Positions 1 to 13,613 of a stretch of 64,000 nucleotides of DNA are shown here, piece after piece. The position numbers were made by a program, and so were the translations under genes. The notes under the pieces are model-generated. The model had not been told where the DNA came from, ran no database searches, and worked only from the letters and a program-made list of their open reading frames with translations. The DNA is from Vigna angularis (Eukaryota > Streptophyta > Magnoliopsida > Fabales > Fabaceae), in assembly GCF_016808095.1 (NCBI RefSeq), contig NC_068973.1, positions 17,093,501-17,157,500 of the forward strand. The letters are read 5' to 3'. Position 1 is the stretch's first letter, and the number at the start of each line of letters is the position of its first letter.

Positions 1-380
1 AAGTTAAAAGACCAAAAACATATTTAACTCTTATTTTAATTTTCTATTTTCAATTTTATCGGTCGTTTTCTTCCTTTCTATCTCATTCCTCCTACTCAAA
101 ACTTAGCTTTCAAAACTTAGCTTTCAAAAACTTAAAAACATTAACACAATCAATTTGAATTTCCTTTTCATTTTGTTGAGTAATATTTCCAACCTGCGTA
201 CTAATACTGTTTACTCAGCGACTTATGAACTTCACAGGAGAAAGTGACAATCGAGCAGATACTCTGCTTGCATTGTCTCCTAAGGGCTAAGTGGTAAACT
301 TACAGTCCCTGTATTTGTAACGTAAGATAATATAATACATCAAAATGAGACAATAAATCTTGCATGAACAACAAATTATA

Positions 381-396
381 ACACACACACACACAC
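381..396. repeat. (AC)8 microsatellite
   Basis: Short perfect dinucleotide run just downstream of the PEN-2 gene, probably within or near its 3' untranslated region. The rest of 1-599 shows no coding signal. Confidence 0.9.
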
Positions 397-599
397 TGTG
401 GGGTGAAGAAACCAAGATCTCTATCTACTTCCAAAACATTGCTTATCTATCAAGAGTGTCAACAAGATGAAATTCACTATCAGTTCAATGACAGAATATA
501 GTAAAATGTATATGTAAGTACAAGTGCAGTCATGAGGCATGGAAGAAGGTAAATGTGGTAATAAAAGATCAAAATATAAGTATCAGAGGTGCCACACAA

Positions 600-1814
600 C
601 TAGCTCCAGCTTGTTAGGCCTAACCTATCAGCAAGGTTGTACATAACCAATTGATCCCAAACAGGTCCGAAGAGGCGTTCCCCTCCAATGGCAAATGTTA
701 GAGCCCAAGAACACAGAACAGTAGCAAATACTGCAAACCCAAATGCCGATCTAACAATATCTGCACGAACACGCCAAACAATCTAAATCAACAGGGAAAA
801 GGAACCTGCCTCTAAACCAATTCATTATATCTAAATTAACCACCAACTTACTTAAAATCAGTAAGCATATTCAATTAATTCAACCATGAAACAAAGTAAA
901 CCAGCTAGCATATTTTTACTAGTTATGGTTGAATCAACTGTTAATTTTTTTTCGTTCTGAAGAAATCTTCCAGGCACGGCCATTGCAAATACTTGAGTAC
1001 TCTTTGTAAAAGGTGTCCAAAGTTAGTATGTTTGGATTTCAGTGGGAAAATTAAGTTGCGTTGAACTCAATTGGAATTGAAAAGAAAAAACACATGGTAC
1101 ATAATGTACAATGAAAACTATGAGTTAGTTTGGATCTTACAACTGAAATTCAAACAGAACCTTCAGTAGTACCCTACCGTATCTCGAAAGGAAAATAATT
1201 GCGAAAAAAAAAAACCTAATTCGACCAGAACTACCAAGAATTGAACGAGCTGATGAGCTTTTTTGATGAAATGAATTTGAAACTAACTGGTATCATGACC
1301 AAACAACAACAACCTCATCATGTTCAGATACTAAAAAGAGCACAAGTTCAAATTCTTAATATATCAGTTCAACCCACGATTCAATTTCTGCCGCCCCTTC
1401 TTAATTCCAGATAATTACTTGCTCTAGACATTCGAAAAAAGAAACAGTTGAAGAAAATAATGCATAGCAAGCGGTGATGGTTGCCACCATTGAAAAGAAA
1501 AAGGAGTGCACAATTTCGCAAGTAATTGAAGTGCTATAAAAGAGAAGTTAGGTTATGATACATGGGCGAATGCGAGGGAAGGAGTGAGAATGGCGAAGAA
1601 CGGGCCAGAAGTAGAAGCAATTGACGGCCCAAAGGAGAGGCAGAAGAGCGAAGCCGAAATTGTAAAACCTCCGCGCGTAGGTCACCGATTCTTCCTCAGA
1701 CAACCCCAACGACCCATCGATCGTAGGCCACACCGGCATCGACGACGGTAGCGAATTCCGATGAAGAGGATTAGGGTTTGGATTGTTGTTCTGTGAGTCC
1801 ATCAATGCGATCAA
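600..1814 (-). CDS. PEN2: PEN-2-like gamma-secretase subunit, two coding exons
   Basis: Coding exons are 1814-1562 and 760-600 on the minus strand, about 137 residues, the size of plant PEN-2. PEN-2 is a small polytopic membrane subunit needed for presenilin maturation in the gamma-secretase complex, an intramembrane aspartyl protease of endomembranes. Visible family features: an Asn/Pro-rich N terminus, the block VWPTIDGSLGL, YARRFYNFGFALLPLLW followed by NCFYFWPVLRHS (first hairpin), and in exon 2 SWALTFAIGGERLFGPVWD and the C terminus NLADRLGLTSWS. The GT donor after 1562 and the AG acceptor before 760 join a split Tyr codon in frame. Start is either Met 1814 or Met 1802; the latter (MDSQ) removes an unusual MIAL leader and may be the true one. 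A probable 5'-UTR intron runs from about 1952 (GTAAGT) to about 1842 (TTTTAG). Intact by sequence. Confidence 0.93.
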
Positions 1815-1999
1815 AGATGACCTAACAACCCTGAGATCAGCTAAAAGAAAATGTTTTCAATTCCATTGATTTTGTTCAATCTTGTTGCTTGCTAAGCGAA
1901 ATTAAATTAATATCTCTCAATTTGAGTGGACAATCACTATTAAGTAACTTACCGTGAAAATGGATCGTTCGTCGCGTTGAGTCACTTCACTACTGCGTC

Positions 2000-3500
2000 T
2001 GATTTTGATTCAGATTGCCTGCCATGGAAAAGAAAAAACCAAAATTCATACAAACACAGCTGAAATTCAGATTACTCAATCCTCCTTTTTACTGTTTCCG
2101 TGTCAAGTCCAGAAGAAAATAAAATGGTACTGTGAATATAATTTTTTTATATAATTTCAAAATAATTTCTGTAAAAAATCAGGTAATGACTGTACATAAA
2201 AAATGAAAAACAAAACTTACCAAAAAGAGTGGAAAAAAATAGGACCACCAAAACAAAGGACCACACGACACCATTGCATAATTTTATTCGATATCAAGAC
2301 CTACACTTGTCAAATTAGGGAAAAAACTATTAATACGTACCTTCAACAACTGAATGACCAGCTTTTCAATCTTTCATCTTTTATTCGCAGAAACAGTTAT
2401 ATTCCTCTCAAATGGAGCACGTGATGAAGACGTATTATCCAACACTATGTGTAACATTTTTGTCTGTTTTTCTGTCACAAACCCATGTTACAATGTTATA
2501 CAATAATGATCCTGTGCCAATTAGTGTTTGCAGAATAAGGGTCTTTTGAACAAATTTAAACGGTATTTATCAGAAAAAAAAAATAAGAATAAAGATTACA
2601 ACACTTTTTTTATGAATTGAAATTAGTTTATATGTAAATTAATTTTAGAAATTCTTTTATATAATTTTTTAGAACATCTATTTCTAGAATTTTACCTTTT
2701 TATTTTAATTTTCCATAAATGTTTTCAGAATATTTTATCATAAAATATTTGAAATCTATGTTTACTTCCTTTGATCTTCAAATGTCCCTTTACTTCAATT
2801 ATGCTGTTACTTTTTTTAACTACTTCAATTCAAGAACATTGCTATAATTGTAAAACTAAATGAATTATGACCTTTTTACTACTCTTTTAAATTAATCGTC
2901 TTTACTTGCAAATTTGTTATATGTATCTTTTATTTCTTAACTTTCCTTCATTTTATTTAAATGATTTCATTTTTTACTCTATATTTTTTTTGTCCGGTTG
3001 ATCCAAACTAGGTTAAAACTGAATAACTTCATTCTTCCTTATAACTTCAAATAAAAAATAAATTAAATCAATTCAATATCTTAGTTTCAAATCTGAATAT
3101 CTAAATAATTTTCACATACAAAATTTTAAATCATGGTTGATTAAATTAAATCAAATCAAATTAAAAAAATTGTCTTCATAATTTTTTTGCTCTTATCACT
3201 TAAATCTAAAGCAAGTTATTATTCACTGTTTTACTTAAAGATTTCTTTTCCGCTTAGTCATTTATTTATCTTTGTCGCATTTGAACAGAAAATATTGATA
3301 TCATTTTGTAATACAGAAAATTTTAAATGCTGCTAAAATATAAGATAAAAAAAATAGTTCTATCATTTTATTTATTTCAAATATATTTTATACAAATTAA
3401 CTTTTACCACCACAGCTACAGTTGTTTTTCATCTTACCTTTTATTTATTGTATTTGACGCAAAATATTAAGACTATAACTTTTCATTGCAAAATATGTTA
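2000..3500. other. AT-rich intergenic spacer
   Basis: No gene, repeat structure or family-like translation recognised. Short open frames here are chance frames in AT-rich sequence. The stretch 3500-4025 is probably 3' untranslated region of the downstream minus-strand transporter gene. Confidence 0.6.
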
Positions 3501-4025
3501 ACTAAACCTAAAAATTTAGATTACAATAAAAGCAAAACTCAATTTTTCTTTTTATTGCTTTTAAGTCATTAAAAAATATCAAACAAATAAAAAGTTTCCT
3601 TTCAATAAATAGAGATAAAATCAAATAACAAATAAAAAGGGACAAGTAAGATGAAGACAGTGTTATCCTTGCCCCAAAGGCAAGATCAACTCTCTTTTTT
3701 CTCATTTCAATGTTAGTGTTCATATCAAAGAAATCATAATATGATGATACATTGGAATAATGAAGTGACATGATACAAATTAGTGGCAAATTTTGCTTCC
3801 AATGTGAGCCAATGCAATCAATACAAGCAGAGCCTTCCTCAAAAGATCCAAAAACTGTCCCTTGGAGAAGGAATCTGAAACATTCCCAATTTAGCTGATG
3901 CCATCTCTGACAACACCACACAGGCTTCAAGTGCACCTCCAACTTAACCAAGAAATCAAATTTCTCAGATGGGAATAATTCCTTCTTGTGTGAACATTAA
4001 TTATCACGTAAGCCTTTACTGTTCT

Positions 4026-7000
4026 TTAGGATTGAGATTTCTCTCGGATTTTGGCTCTAGCAAAAAATACTCCTGCCAGAAGACCTGCAATTGCATTTCT
4101 ACCTTCAGTGATGAAACAAAATGTAATACAATGCACTTTATGATGACAATGATAATAGAAACACTTCAAGTTCAGTAAATTTGAAGAACTAACCAAAGAA
4201 AATGCTAGCAGCGTTCTCCAAACTAGTAGGAACTTTGAACAGAAGGATGCCAGCAACTGAAAGTGGTATCTTGTTCAGCGAACCTACGAGACTGCAGATG
4301 GTAAACTAGTCAGATATGTCATACAAAATTAAAATAGTGACTTTTTCTGATAGAATATAGATTTACAAAAAAACTAATGTTCCAACAATAATCTATAACT
4401 CAGTTATAACCAAGGTGCATGGCTCCTTATGTAGTCATCACAAAAAAGAAAGACGGAGGGTATGACCTATTTTGCTTCAAATGAGACCCGTCCAACACTA
4501 AACCAGAGGACTAGAGCAGTAAAGGCACTAATATAAGCCAAAGCACACACGTATAGCCATTGCCAATAACATGTAAAACTACTTCAGTCAGACACACATT
4601 TACCATCATGAGTCCTACTAATATCCATGAGGTTCAATTTCAAAAGAAACTGTTAGGGAACTGTAACTATAATTTAATTTACCACATTAAGATATTGGAA
4701 ACAAAAAGTGTATAAGGATTACTCTCTCTTTTGGGGGAGGAAGCTCACCTGTAAGTTGTAGCTCCAGTCTGATGAAGAAACCACATGGATGTAAAGCTGA
4801 TTGCTAGACCCAAAATTCCACTAAAGGTCATCACCAACCAAAAGCTAGGCAATCTCAGAAGTGGCCTGTAAATTCAAATATTTAATTTTATATAATATTA
4901 GAAAAACAAAGACACAGAGAGTATCTTTTTCCTTCTGTTGTCAGACATAAAGTAAACAATTTATGACATAAAAACACCCTTTTGTGATTCCAGATCTGTT
5001 TCCATGAAGAAAATAAACAGCAAAAAGGAAAATTGAGACATTACATTTTAAACTGAGATCAATAACCTTCTAACAGGAAATGAAGCGTGTCATGCACATA
5101 ATATTGAGAAAAATCACAAAAGTATAGGAAATAACTCACGTTCTTAAGAGATAATCCACCTCATTGAAAACAACAATCAGGAAAAATCCCAAAGGCAAAG
5201 AAAGGGTGTTGTTCAACAAGACCATCGAAAACTCATTTAAATTTCCGGATTTGGTAACTTGCTTTGCCGTATCCATGACCCTACGGAGAGTCAGCTGCAC
5301 CAATAAAATCAAATGTGAGTCCCTTTCATATTAATTATACTTCTCGCTCGAGCAAAAACATTCTTCACCCAATCCATATTGGTACTATCTAAGCCAATCA
5401 CCAAAAATTAATAACTTGGATACCACTTTGTTGAGTTTTTTCGACAGGAGACATCAAGGAGATTTGGAACATATAGGTTATGAGCAAACCCATATAAGGA
5501 AGTATAATAACACCTTCAATCCAAAACCTTAAGACAAATAAGTTTGTGGGTTTTTTCTTCTCATTTGTTGCACTTCTTGCATATTTTTATCCAATGTCAG
5601 ACTTCAACTAGGACTTGACTCCAATAGAAACAACCAAAAATATGAAATGGGGCTGAAAGACTCATAAGAACATTGTAATGAGATAGAAACCTGATATCTT
5701 AATACAAAGAATAGGAAAATCTCCTTCAGTTACAACCCTGCACTGCAGAACTTTGAGGGTTCACACCTCCTAATGCCCAAAGTCCCAAAATCTCCTCTCT
5801 TCTATTCTACACAAGTGCCCTTCACTGATTGTAACTAAATAAACTAACTAATAGGTTATCTAACACAGTGATCATAACCAAACAATGATAGACTTTAGCA
5901 AGACAGACATGATTGAATTTATGCACATACAATGATATTAGATTAATATCTAGCTCTCAAGTCAAAAACTAAAAGTTATAGTTTTAAACTTACATCTTCC
6001 CGTATTCAGTTGTACTTTCATTTAAAACATTTTCAGGCAGTAATGGAAAGGTAACCAAAGTGGAAACAAAAAATGAAACTTACTGTGCCAATGAAGTTTA
6101 GAATCACAAAACATAATACTCACAGAATATGATGCCGTTAAGAAGCAGTTTAGTGTCTGCCAAGCATAGCCAATTGCATTAAAAGAGAGATCAGTAATTC
6201 CTCCAGTTATTGCTGAAATGATCTACAAGGGAAAAGGACATTCTTTCAGGCTGTTTTATATCTAAAACTTGTTATGCTAGTTAAGGATCCAAATAATGCA
6301 TAGTTTCAAGAGAGTCAAAACAGTAAAAAGCTATGAGTTCAACAAAATAAAAGATGATTATAGTAAGTATGAAATCAAAACAGACAAGCCACCACACAGT
6401 AACAAATGCATTATTGGTAGGAAATAGACCCCTGCAAAGTAATCCCCAGATAAGTTGTGACAGTTGACCAACTACTTTCCAGAATATGACATGGAACTTT
6501 GGAGAGCCTGGCTATCGTATGAATATGTTGTCATTTGGTTATAATTAGACAATTAACTTCTTCCCCCATAGTGACTAAATCCTTGAATAAATATAATAGA
6601 ACGATAAAATATGTTGGTAAGAGTAGTGATTGTAGGAGATGCACGCAAAATAAAGGGATTGCAAGATTCATATGTAAAGGTACAATATGTGAATTCGTTA
6701 TTCTACATCACAGTCAGGGCCTCGAACAGTCAAAATAAAGGGATTGCAAGATTCACAAGTCAAGCTCGTCAACATACCATTAGAAATAGGGCTGCCCAGA
6801 CTTTGCCATCGTGGTGCTTCTTGAACAGGTACATTTCACCAAGGGCAGTTATGACATTAGTAACATTTTTCAGGACTGTCACCATGGCTACATTAATGTA
6901 TCTCAAACTGCACATTATACAAAGGGATAATTAAAAGCCAACAGCAAACAAGATTGAGTGACAAACTGCTCAATTGTAATTTCAGTTCAGATATTGACAC

Positions 7001-7852
7001 TGGTACAGAAGATAAATGTTTAAGATCACATGTTTAACGACATAAAGTTAGAACAAGTTTAGAACTCCATGATCCTCAAATATGAGTAATTCTTCCCTGA
7101 ATTTATGAACAATGTTTCCATTTCATGATTACTCAAACAGGATCCATCAGTACATTCTGCAAAATATTTTTTTCACACCTAGCATTGGACAGATTTAAAA
7201 AAAGGCTTACACAACACATAAAAATGAATGGTAAAAAACTAGTAATAAAGCATCTATGACAAGCAACCCCCCCCCCCCCCCCCCCCCATGTAAAACATTC
7301 GATATAACATAATCTAATGAAAGCCAGAACCAAAACATTATAAGAGCCACCATGTTGAAGACAGCATACCTAAACATACTTGTGACGAGCATTCCGACAA
7401 ATATAACATTCACAGGCAACCAGACCTTAATCAATCTCCATGTCAGCGGCTCGGTCGAAACTAAACCCATAATACTCAACACAGAAACAATAACAACTGA
7501 AATCAAATTCTGCATCCACACAATTTGTCAGAATCAATCCAGCTCAAGCAACTTCCACATCATTATCCTAAAAAACAAAGGGGCAAGGGGAAAATGATTC
7601 CAAGGACACAAAAACAAATACCTGGTACAACATCAAGGATATCCCAGCATTGAAATCATAGCTGGAAAGTACAAACTTGTTAACCAATATCATACCACAG
7701 GAGGAAAAACAATATGCAAGTCCAGACAATAACGCCTGATTGTGGACTTTTATTACCCTCGCACTTCTTGGAGTTCTTTCTTTGTCTTTGTCCAACTTGG
7801 AATTTTCTACGTCAAGTTGTTCTTCATTGGGAGATGAAGGCATCATTTTCAT
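4026..7852 (-). CDS. GONST1: GONST1-type GDP-mannose transporter (Golgi), eight coding exons
   Basis: Exons on the minus strand: 7852-7622, 7509-7370, 6907-6778, 6222-6124, 5294-5140, 4865-4749, 4291-4194, 4084-4026. They sum to 1029 nt (342 residues), all with GT/AG ends and continuous phase. The protein belongs to the drug/metabolite transporter superfamily; GONST1 imports GDP-mannose into the Golgi lumen in exchange for GMP for glycan synthesis. Visible features: a hydrophilic N terminus (1-37), then about ten membrane segments with blocks such as SCGMILVNKFVLSSYDFNAG (exon 1), VNVIFVGMLVTSMF (exon 2), the GSLNK nucleotide-sugar motif at about residues 294-298 (exon 7), and a C-terminal FFARAKIREKSQS. 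Start is the MKMMPSS methionine; the upstream 5' region is untranslated. Homology to Arabidopsis GONST1 is recalled, not searched; paralogue assignment is less certain than family. Confidence 0.92.
6647..6755. repeat. Short direct repeat in GONST1 intron 3
   Basis: The 23-24-base string beginning AAAATAAAGGGATTGCAAG occurs at about 6647-6670 and again at about 6731-6755, 84 bases apart, just downstream of exon 3. It looks like a local duplication without function. Confidence 0.8.
7267..7287. repeat. Poly-C tract (21 C) in GONST1 intron 2
   Basis: Uninterrupted run of C on the plus strand, so poly-G in the sense of the transporter gene, lying in the intron between coding exons 2 and 3. Its length may be imprecise for assembly reasons. 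Confidence 0.9.
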
Positions 7853-7963
7853 GTGATCCAGTTATGCCTTAAGCTAAATTGACCCAACGGCAAATAAGAA
7901 AAAAAAAACTTCACAGGAACACAGTGTTCAAGCTATGGAGCTCAGGATCGACAGGTAAGGAGA

Positions 7964-7969
7964 CACGTG
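7964..7969. promoter_or_regulatory. G-box (CACGTG) upstream of GONST1
   Basis: CACGTG core in the context ACACGTGGAA, about 110 bases upstream of the transporter start codon. Such cores bind bZIP/bHLH factors in plants, but a single 6-mer in the 5' region is weak evidence. Confidence 0.35.
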
Positions 7970-8654
7970 GAAAGGAAAAACCTTTTTAGCAAACCCAGAT
8001 ATGATTATGATCGACGAGAAAAACCCATCAGGGATAATCACGGTAATGGTTTTATTGGCGAGGATTGGATTCAAAGGAAGGCAAAGAAGCGCTGAAAAAT
8101 AAATGACGAAATTTGGGGATTAAAGGAGTCAGAAACGGCGTTGATGTACGGAGAGAACGAAGAGGGGTTGGGAATTTTGAAAGTAGAAACTTCGTCGCAT
8201 TTGAAGAAGGAACGAAGCAGCTACCAACTTTTGTGGATTTTTTTTCTTATGTTTTGTCCTTTTGCAATTCGCATGAACCGTGGATGGCAAAGATACCCTG
8301 TTCCTTGGGTTTGTGATAGCTTTGAATTAAATGTTCAAAAGTCTTAGGCTTGCTTTTGTTTTTTGAATGATGTCAGTTAATTTGTTCCCATTTTCAACAC
8401 GGCTATTGCTGCTACCATTATTACCCTAAAGTAATGTAAAATATTGCAAGCTTAAAATCATGATCACCATATCTATTGATATTTAATTAATTTCTAAATT
8501 TTAATAATTATTATTTAGGCAAGTCTTGTTAGAATCACTTTTAGTTGGTTTATAGTATAACAATTAATTTATAAACCATGGTTATTAAACTAAAGAGATT
8601 TTAGTTAAGTCAAACTTGAGGGAAAATGAATATTGCGGGATTAATTGTAACTTG

Positions 8655-8863
8655 TTTTTGCTGGAATGGGACGAGGAAAACTTCTGCTGCTTCTGTTCGG
8701 GAATGCTTCGCTTCCGTCGATCGGTCCTCCTGGCTCCAGTCTTACCGTCTGGATCTTCCTCTCTCAATGCCAAAATGTTTCTACTGGAATGGGACGAGGA
8801 AAATTCCTGCTGCTTCTGCTCGGGAATGCTCGCTTGGATCTTCCTCTCTCAATGCCAAAATGG
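8655..8863. repeat. Imperfect tandem duplication, unclassified repeat-like segment
   Basis: A unit at about 8655-8777 (GCTGGAATGGGACGAGGAAA to CTCAATGCCAAAATG) is followed directly by a second copy at about 8778-8863 that lacks roughly 39 internal bases. The segment is markedly less AT-rich than its flanks and gives short open frames in several phases on both strands. I think it is a piece of dispersed repeat rather than a gene, but I cannot name the element. Confidence 0.65.
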
Positions 8864-9760
8864 GGGTGACCTGCAAGAAACACTATGACGCTCAAGTCAG
8901 AATTTATCTCCCCAAGTCTAGTTAAAATCAGAAATCAGAATTTTTACCTTCCTAATAAGTTGTTATTTATAGGGTTTCAAGGAATATAATCCATTAATTT
9001 ACCTCTTAATGATGATCAATGCAAACCTTAACCACTCCATGGTGACCATTACATCATTAATTATGCATTGAATGACATTCAAAGATTGTCTCCAACAAAC
9101 GACTGAAGAATCCACACAAGTATTACTCTAATGGACGACCAGTAATGATTGACTTCCATCGCCCTTTATGGCCAATCTAATCTACTCAATAGTAAAAAAA
9201 TATTAAATTGTTTTTAATTGTGATAAATATTTACTTTATAGTAGAGGTTTGTTATAATGAAATAAAGATATTGATTTTGTGTCTTTTTGTTTGTTTAATC
9301 ATTGACATTTAACTTTCTAAACTAACGATAAAACAATTCCCAGCGGACAATTAGAAAAGATAAATCAACAGGGAAAATAATTGTTTTTTATTCGTTAGCA
9401 ATCACATCAGAAAATTATGGAATTTGGTGTGTAGTTGACCTGTAGCATGAATGATAAGGGTTAGATAAGTACCAATGAAGAAAATGCGATGTACCGAAAA
9501 AAACCAAGCCGAAGGTTAGTTGCCAGTTTAGAATTATGAAAACCAAACAAAACGAGAATATTCAAAACCAGAAGTAGCAGCAAGTATCCACTAACTTATC
9601 GTAGACCAAAACGTGCTTTTATGGTAGTGGAATTTTCCCAATGTTTCTGTTACGCTTCAACTAAAATCATTAAAAATGTCAACATAGTTTCCCTAACTCT
9701 ATGATATTAATATGGCTACCTAGCAATAGTAGCAGCCTGCAGAAAAGATGAGGCACCCCT

Positions 9761-9840
<80 letters not shown>

Positions 9841-10310
9841 GATAAAATAAAACCCCATGTAACGTGCTCAAGCAAAAATGTTGCTCTAGATGCATTGGGA
9901 GCACTTAGGATTGACAGAATGAAATAAATTCCGGAACTTTGGTTATCTCAAGTGTCTCAATTTATCTCCGTTGACTTAGTTAAAGTTAACACTTTAGAAC
10001 TAAATTGTAAACTCTTACAATATTTTGAAATCTCTCCTTGTTTCAAGTTTTAGTGGAAACAAAAGAAGTCTCAAATAGATAAATTCAACGGAATTACATC
10101 CAGCAAAAAATAAGATTGGAGTAATTCTTCAGCATCGTATTCATATTCAAGAATTTGAACTACAAAAAAGAGTATTTTAAAATCGCTCTCCTTATTTGAA
10201 ATTTTTTAAAAGGACAGCATAAGATGAGATACTGTGGTGTTGCCTCCTAATCATGTTAATTTAGTTTCAAGGACTAACGGGAATCGTTCTCAGAAACAAA
10301 GAAGACATAT
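8864..10310. other. Intergenic spacer
   Basis: No coding family recognised. It contains the (AT)n run listed separately; its right end is probably 3' untranslated region of the ABC ATPase gene. Confidence 0.55.
9763..9835. repeat. (AT)n microsatellite, about 72 bp
   Basis: Pure AT dinucleotide run in the spacer between the transporter and the ABC ATPase genes. Open frames encoding Tyr-Ile repeats through it are artefacts. Confidence 0.95.
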
Positions 10311-13300
10311 TTAAGAATTGATCTGGTTTATATAAGCAGATTGTCTGGCTTCAATGAAACTCCTAATGCTAGCTGCATCTCCATGCATGACAACTTTTCC
10401 ATCCTCCATGTAGATGGCACCATCTGCATATTCTAGTTCTTCCAAACGATGGGTGACCCATAATGCCGTAACTTCTGCAGAGGTATCCACAGAGTTCCTG
10501 ACAGCTTTGATAACCCCGACCTTAAATGAAAAGTGCAAGCCATCTATTAAAAAGTGTTGGTCTTACAACACAACTTTCATAATACCTAATATGAACATCT
10601 TCAACTGCAAGCACGAAAACTGAAAACATGTTAAGTTATCTGTTTGTTTAGAATTCCGAAAGCTAAAATAGACACTGCCCCCATGGCATTGTTCTGTCAG
10701 CTTGAATGTGTCATACTGATGAAAGGCATCCGTAAAGAAAATGACACCAAGCAAGAAACAATAGTGACGGTCACTACTATTTTTGTAGACGGAGAAAGTA
10801 AAGTCCCTTGCTTCCACCTATTTGAAGACCTCAATCTTTGTGATTTTACAGCAAATATGGTATGATACGGCATAGAACACAACAATTCATGGATTACCTG
10901 GTCAGTTTCATCTAAGAATGTGGTGAGCTCATCTAACAACAGAACTTTACAAGCTTCTGCTAGAGCACCAGCAATGGCAACCCTCTGCTTCTGACCACCA
11001 CTCAGAGTTTGGACAGATCTCTGAATATTGCAGCAAAAGGAAAGTTTATTTATTATATAGTTTACACTTTTGTTATGAGTGTTCTAGGTTGCTGTCCCTA
11101 TTACCTTCATGTAGTCAGTCAGCCCTACAGCACGCAAAGCTCTCGACACCCTAGACCTGACTTCATCGTGAGTCAAATTGATCTTACCAAGACCAAATGC
11201 AACATCAGCATCTACAGTAGGCAGCACCACCTGCAACAAATATAAAGCTACTCAGTTGGCAGTCCGATCATATACATCATAAGGATTCGGGCTGCAAATT
11301 TTCAGTAGATTGATAACAAATTCAGGTGTTTTACTTTTATATTTTGATTTTCTTTATCACAATAGTTGTACCTGAATTGCACACATTGAGAAAATATTCA
11401 AAAGCAGATTGGATGAAAGATATTTACAAGTATACACAACCAAATTATTAAAATTTATTAGATGGAACTACGACAACAGACACCTGTTATTGTAGCGAAC
11501 AAAGAAATCAAGCAAATTCTCCTTGCTCTGAAATGAAGGAAAAAATAAAAAGGACCATTTGGAGAAGATCTGACAAATGGCATGCCCTAAACAAAAGCCT
11601 TTCTTCCTTCCCTTCCCTTTACATTTCTTTTAATTCAAAACGAGGAAAAGAAAATACGTAAGGTGGAGCATACTTCTCTGTTACCTCTGCATAAGAATCC
11701 GCAAAACTTAAACATGCAGTCGATGTGGTTGGTGTCCCCCTCCCTTACCCCCACCCCTAAAAAATCCCTTGATGGACGAGGCTACTTGTATTAAGACTTT
11801 AATTTGTTGACGTAACATCAGTAATTTTCGCATAAATATTTTGTAAATGTCTACTGTGGAAAAAAGTTAAACATTTGGTTAACAAGAAAAATAGATCGGA
11901 GAAGTCAACTATCATTCCTTACCCATCGAGATGCAGAGGAAAAAGAAGCCATGCTTCCATAGAACAAACAACGAAGAAAAAACAATCAAATCTCAAATCT
12001 AGAATTCTGAAAGGGTACTGGTAGAGGTCAGGATAGCGGCAATAACAATAAGTACAACGGAAACTGTAACAGTCATTCCCCCATTCGGGGAGTTTTCTTG
12101 GAAAAAGTTAAGGCACACGAAGTGCTTAGAAAATGCCTCAAAATTTGCTTAAACATTAGTCTAAGGTCGTTTATCCCAAAAGGAAAAGAAAGAAAGAAAA
12201 ATAGTCAGAGGGCAGGTTGACTACAGTTTGAGCTGTTAACTTATTCTTAATTCTTCCATCAGAAAGATTACATGACAATATTATATCGCAACATACAATG
12301 AAGTCAGTAAACAGCATAGCAATAGTAGCAAGGTAACTGAAGAAAGAAACATTGAAACTACTTTTCTCCTCCCCTAATGACATCAGTGTGACTCTGAATT
12401 AATTTGATGAGGTTTCCATCTTTGAATTTGAACTTTTATAATCCAAAAATAACATTTTAGCTCATATCTCCACTCCCATAGAAAACAAGTCCAATGAATT
12501 TCCTTTTCAAACGTAGAGCGAAAAGATTTAACCTACATAGACACAAAAGATTTAACCTATCTGTTAATTTCTGTTTTAGGTCTACAACAGCGAGCCTAAT
12601 CAAATAGAATCTGACCAAGAACAAACCCCCACCCTCAAATCATTGCTGGGCCGAAGAGCCCCCTGAGGTCCACTAAAGCCTGTTCAGCCTTTTCACATAC
12701 ATCTGGTGCTGCTCCCTACGACTGAGGCAGGAGGTTCCTGTTGCCTGCTCAGGACATGCATGTCAGCAACTCTAGAATATTTCGTAGTTAGAGGCTACCG
12801 CACCTTATGATATTACTTCATAGTCATGTCAAGTGTCTTAGCAGTGACTCACCCTCATCCTAGCCTTAGAAAGTAAGCAATTGCTGAAACATTAAGTAAA
12901 TATTTCCATACACAGTTACTTGGCTGGTTTAAAGACTCGAGATTGGAACAGCAGATTCACAATCTCAGAGGAAGCCAAATTGCCGGTGTTTATGACTATC
13001 AGCCGTTGGAAAATCAATGCCCACACTGGCTTAAAAGAAAGATAGCATGAATCAAGAAGAAGAACAAAAATTAATAATATATGAGTCTGAAAATAAAAAC
13101 CTGATGATCTGGATTTTGGAAAACGAAACTTTTAGGTTCATTCACATTCACTGTTCCTGAAGTTGGGGTCAAGAGACCAGCCAAAATCTGCACACTATAC
13201 ACAACGTTACGTTACAAGTAACACTGCACTGCAAAACACTGATTCTCACTTCTGAATTTTGATAATACCTTCAAGAGGGTAGATTTTCCACACCCATTGG

Positions 13301-13613
13301 GTCCAAGAAGCATCCAAAACTGCCCGCAAGGAATGCGAATCGAACAATCCCTAAGAACAGGCACATCTTGCGTTTGCCTCGTCGTGAATGAGAATCTCAG
13401 ATTACGCCCTTCAATTGCAAAACTCTCCGCCTTATTGCCCCTGAAAAAAAAAAATAGAATCAATAAAAAAGAGGACGAAATACAAGACTTCACCAAAACC
13501 TGTTCGAGAAAATGGCCAACTGAAAGACGGAACCTGATAATTGTAGTGGGAACTGTGGCATGAAGAGGAGCAACGACACGTTCGGAGAAGCTAGTAAGAT
13601 ATGGGAAATTCAT
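10311..13613 (-). CDS. ABCI10: ABC transporter I family ATPase, ABCI10-like (probably plastid), six exons
   Basis: Exons: 13613-13534, 13440-13269, 13187-13101, 11230-11105, 11020-10898, 10520-10311. They sum to 798 nt (265 residues), all GT/AG and in phase. It is a stand-alone ABC nucleotide-binding domain of the ECF/CbiO type, without membrane segments. Visible motifs: Walker A GPNGCGKST (residues 73-81), Q-loop FVFQNPDHQ (105-113), signature LSGGQ (161-165), Walker B LLLDE with Asp185/Glu186, and the switch His in WVTH (220). The C terminus EARQSAYINQINS matches the Arabidopsis ABCI10 end as I recall it. The first about 30 residues (MNFPYLTSFSERVV) are Ser/Val/Thr-rich with few acids, consistent with a plastid transit peptide. 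By analogy with ECF systems it would drive a metal or vitamin uptake module; the substrate cannot be read from sequence. Complete, with all catalytic residues. Confidence 0.92.

Noticed and set aside
9716..9904. Open frame with an (IY)n repeat
   Set aside because: Direct read-through of an (AT)n microsatellite; the same applies to frames at 36844-37141.
10414..11245. Plus-strand open frames over the ABC ATPase exons
   Set aside because: Antisense shadows of exons with clear ABC motifs on the other strand.
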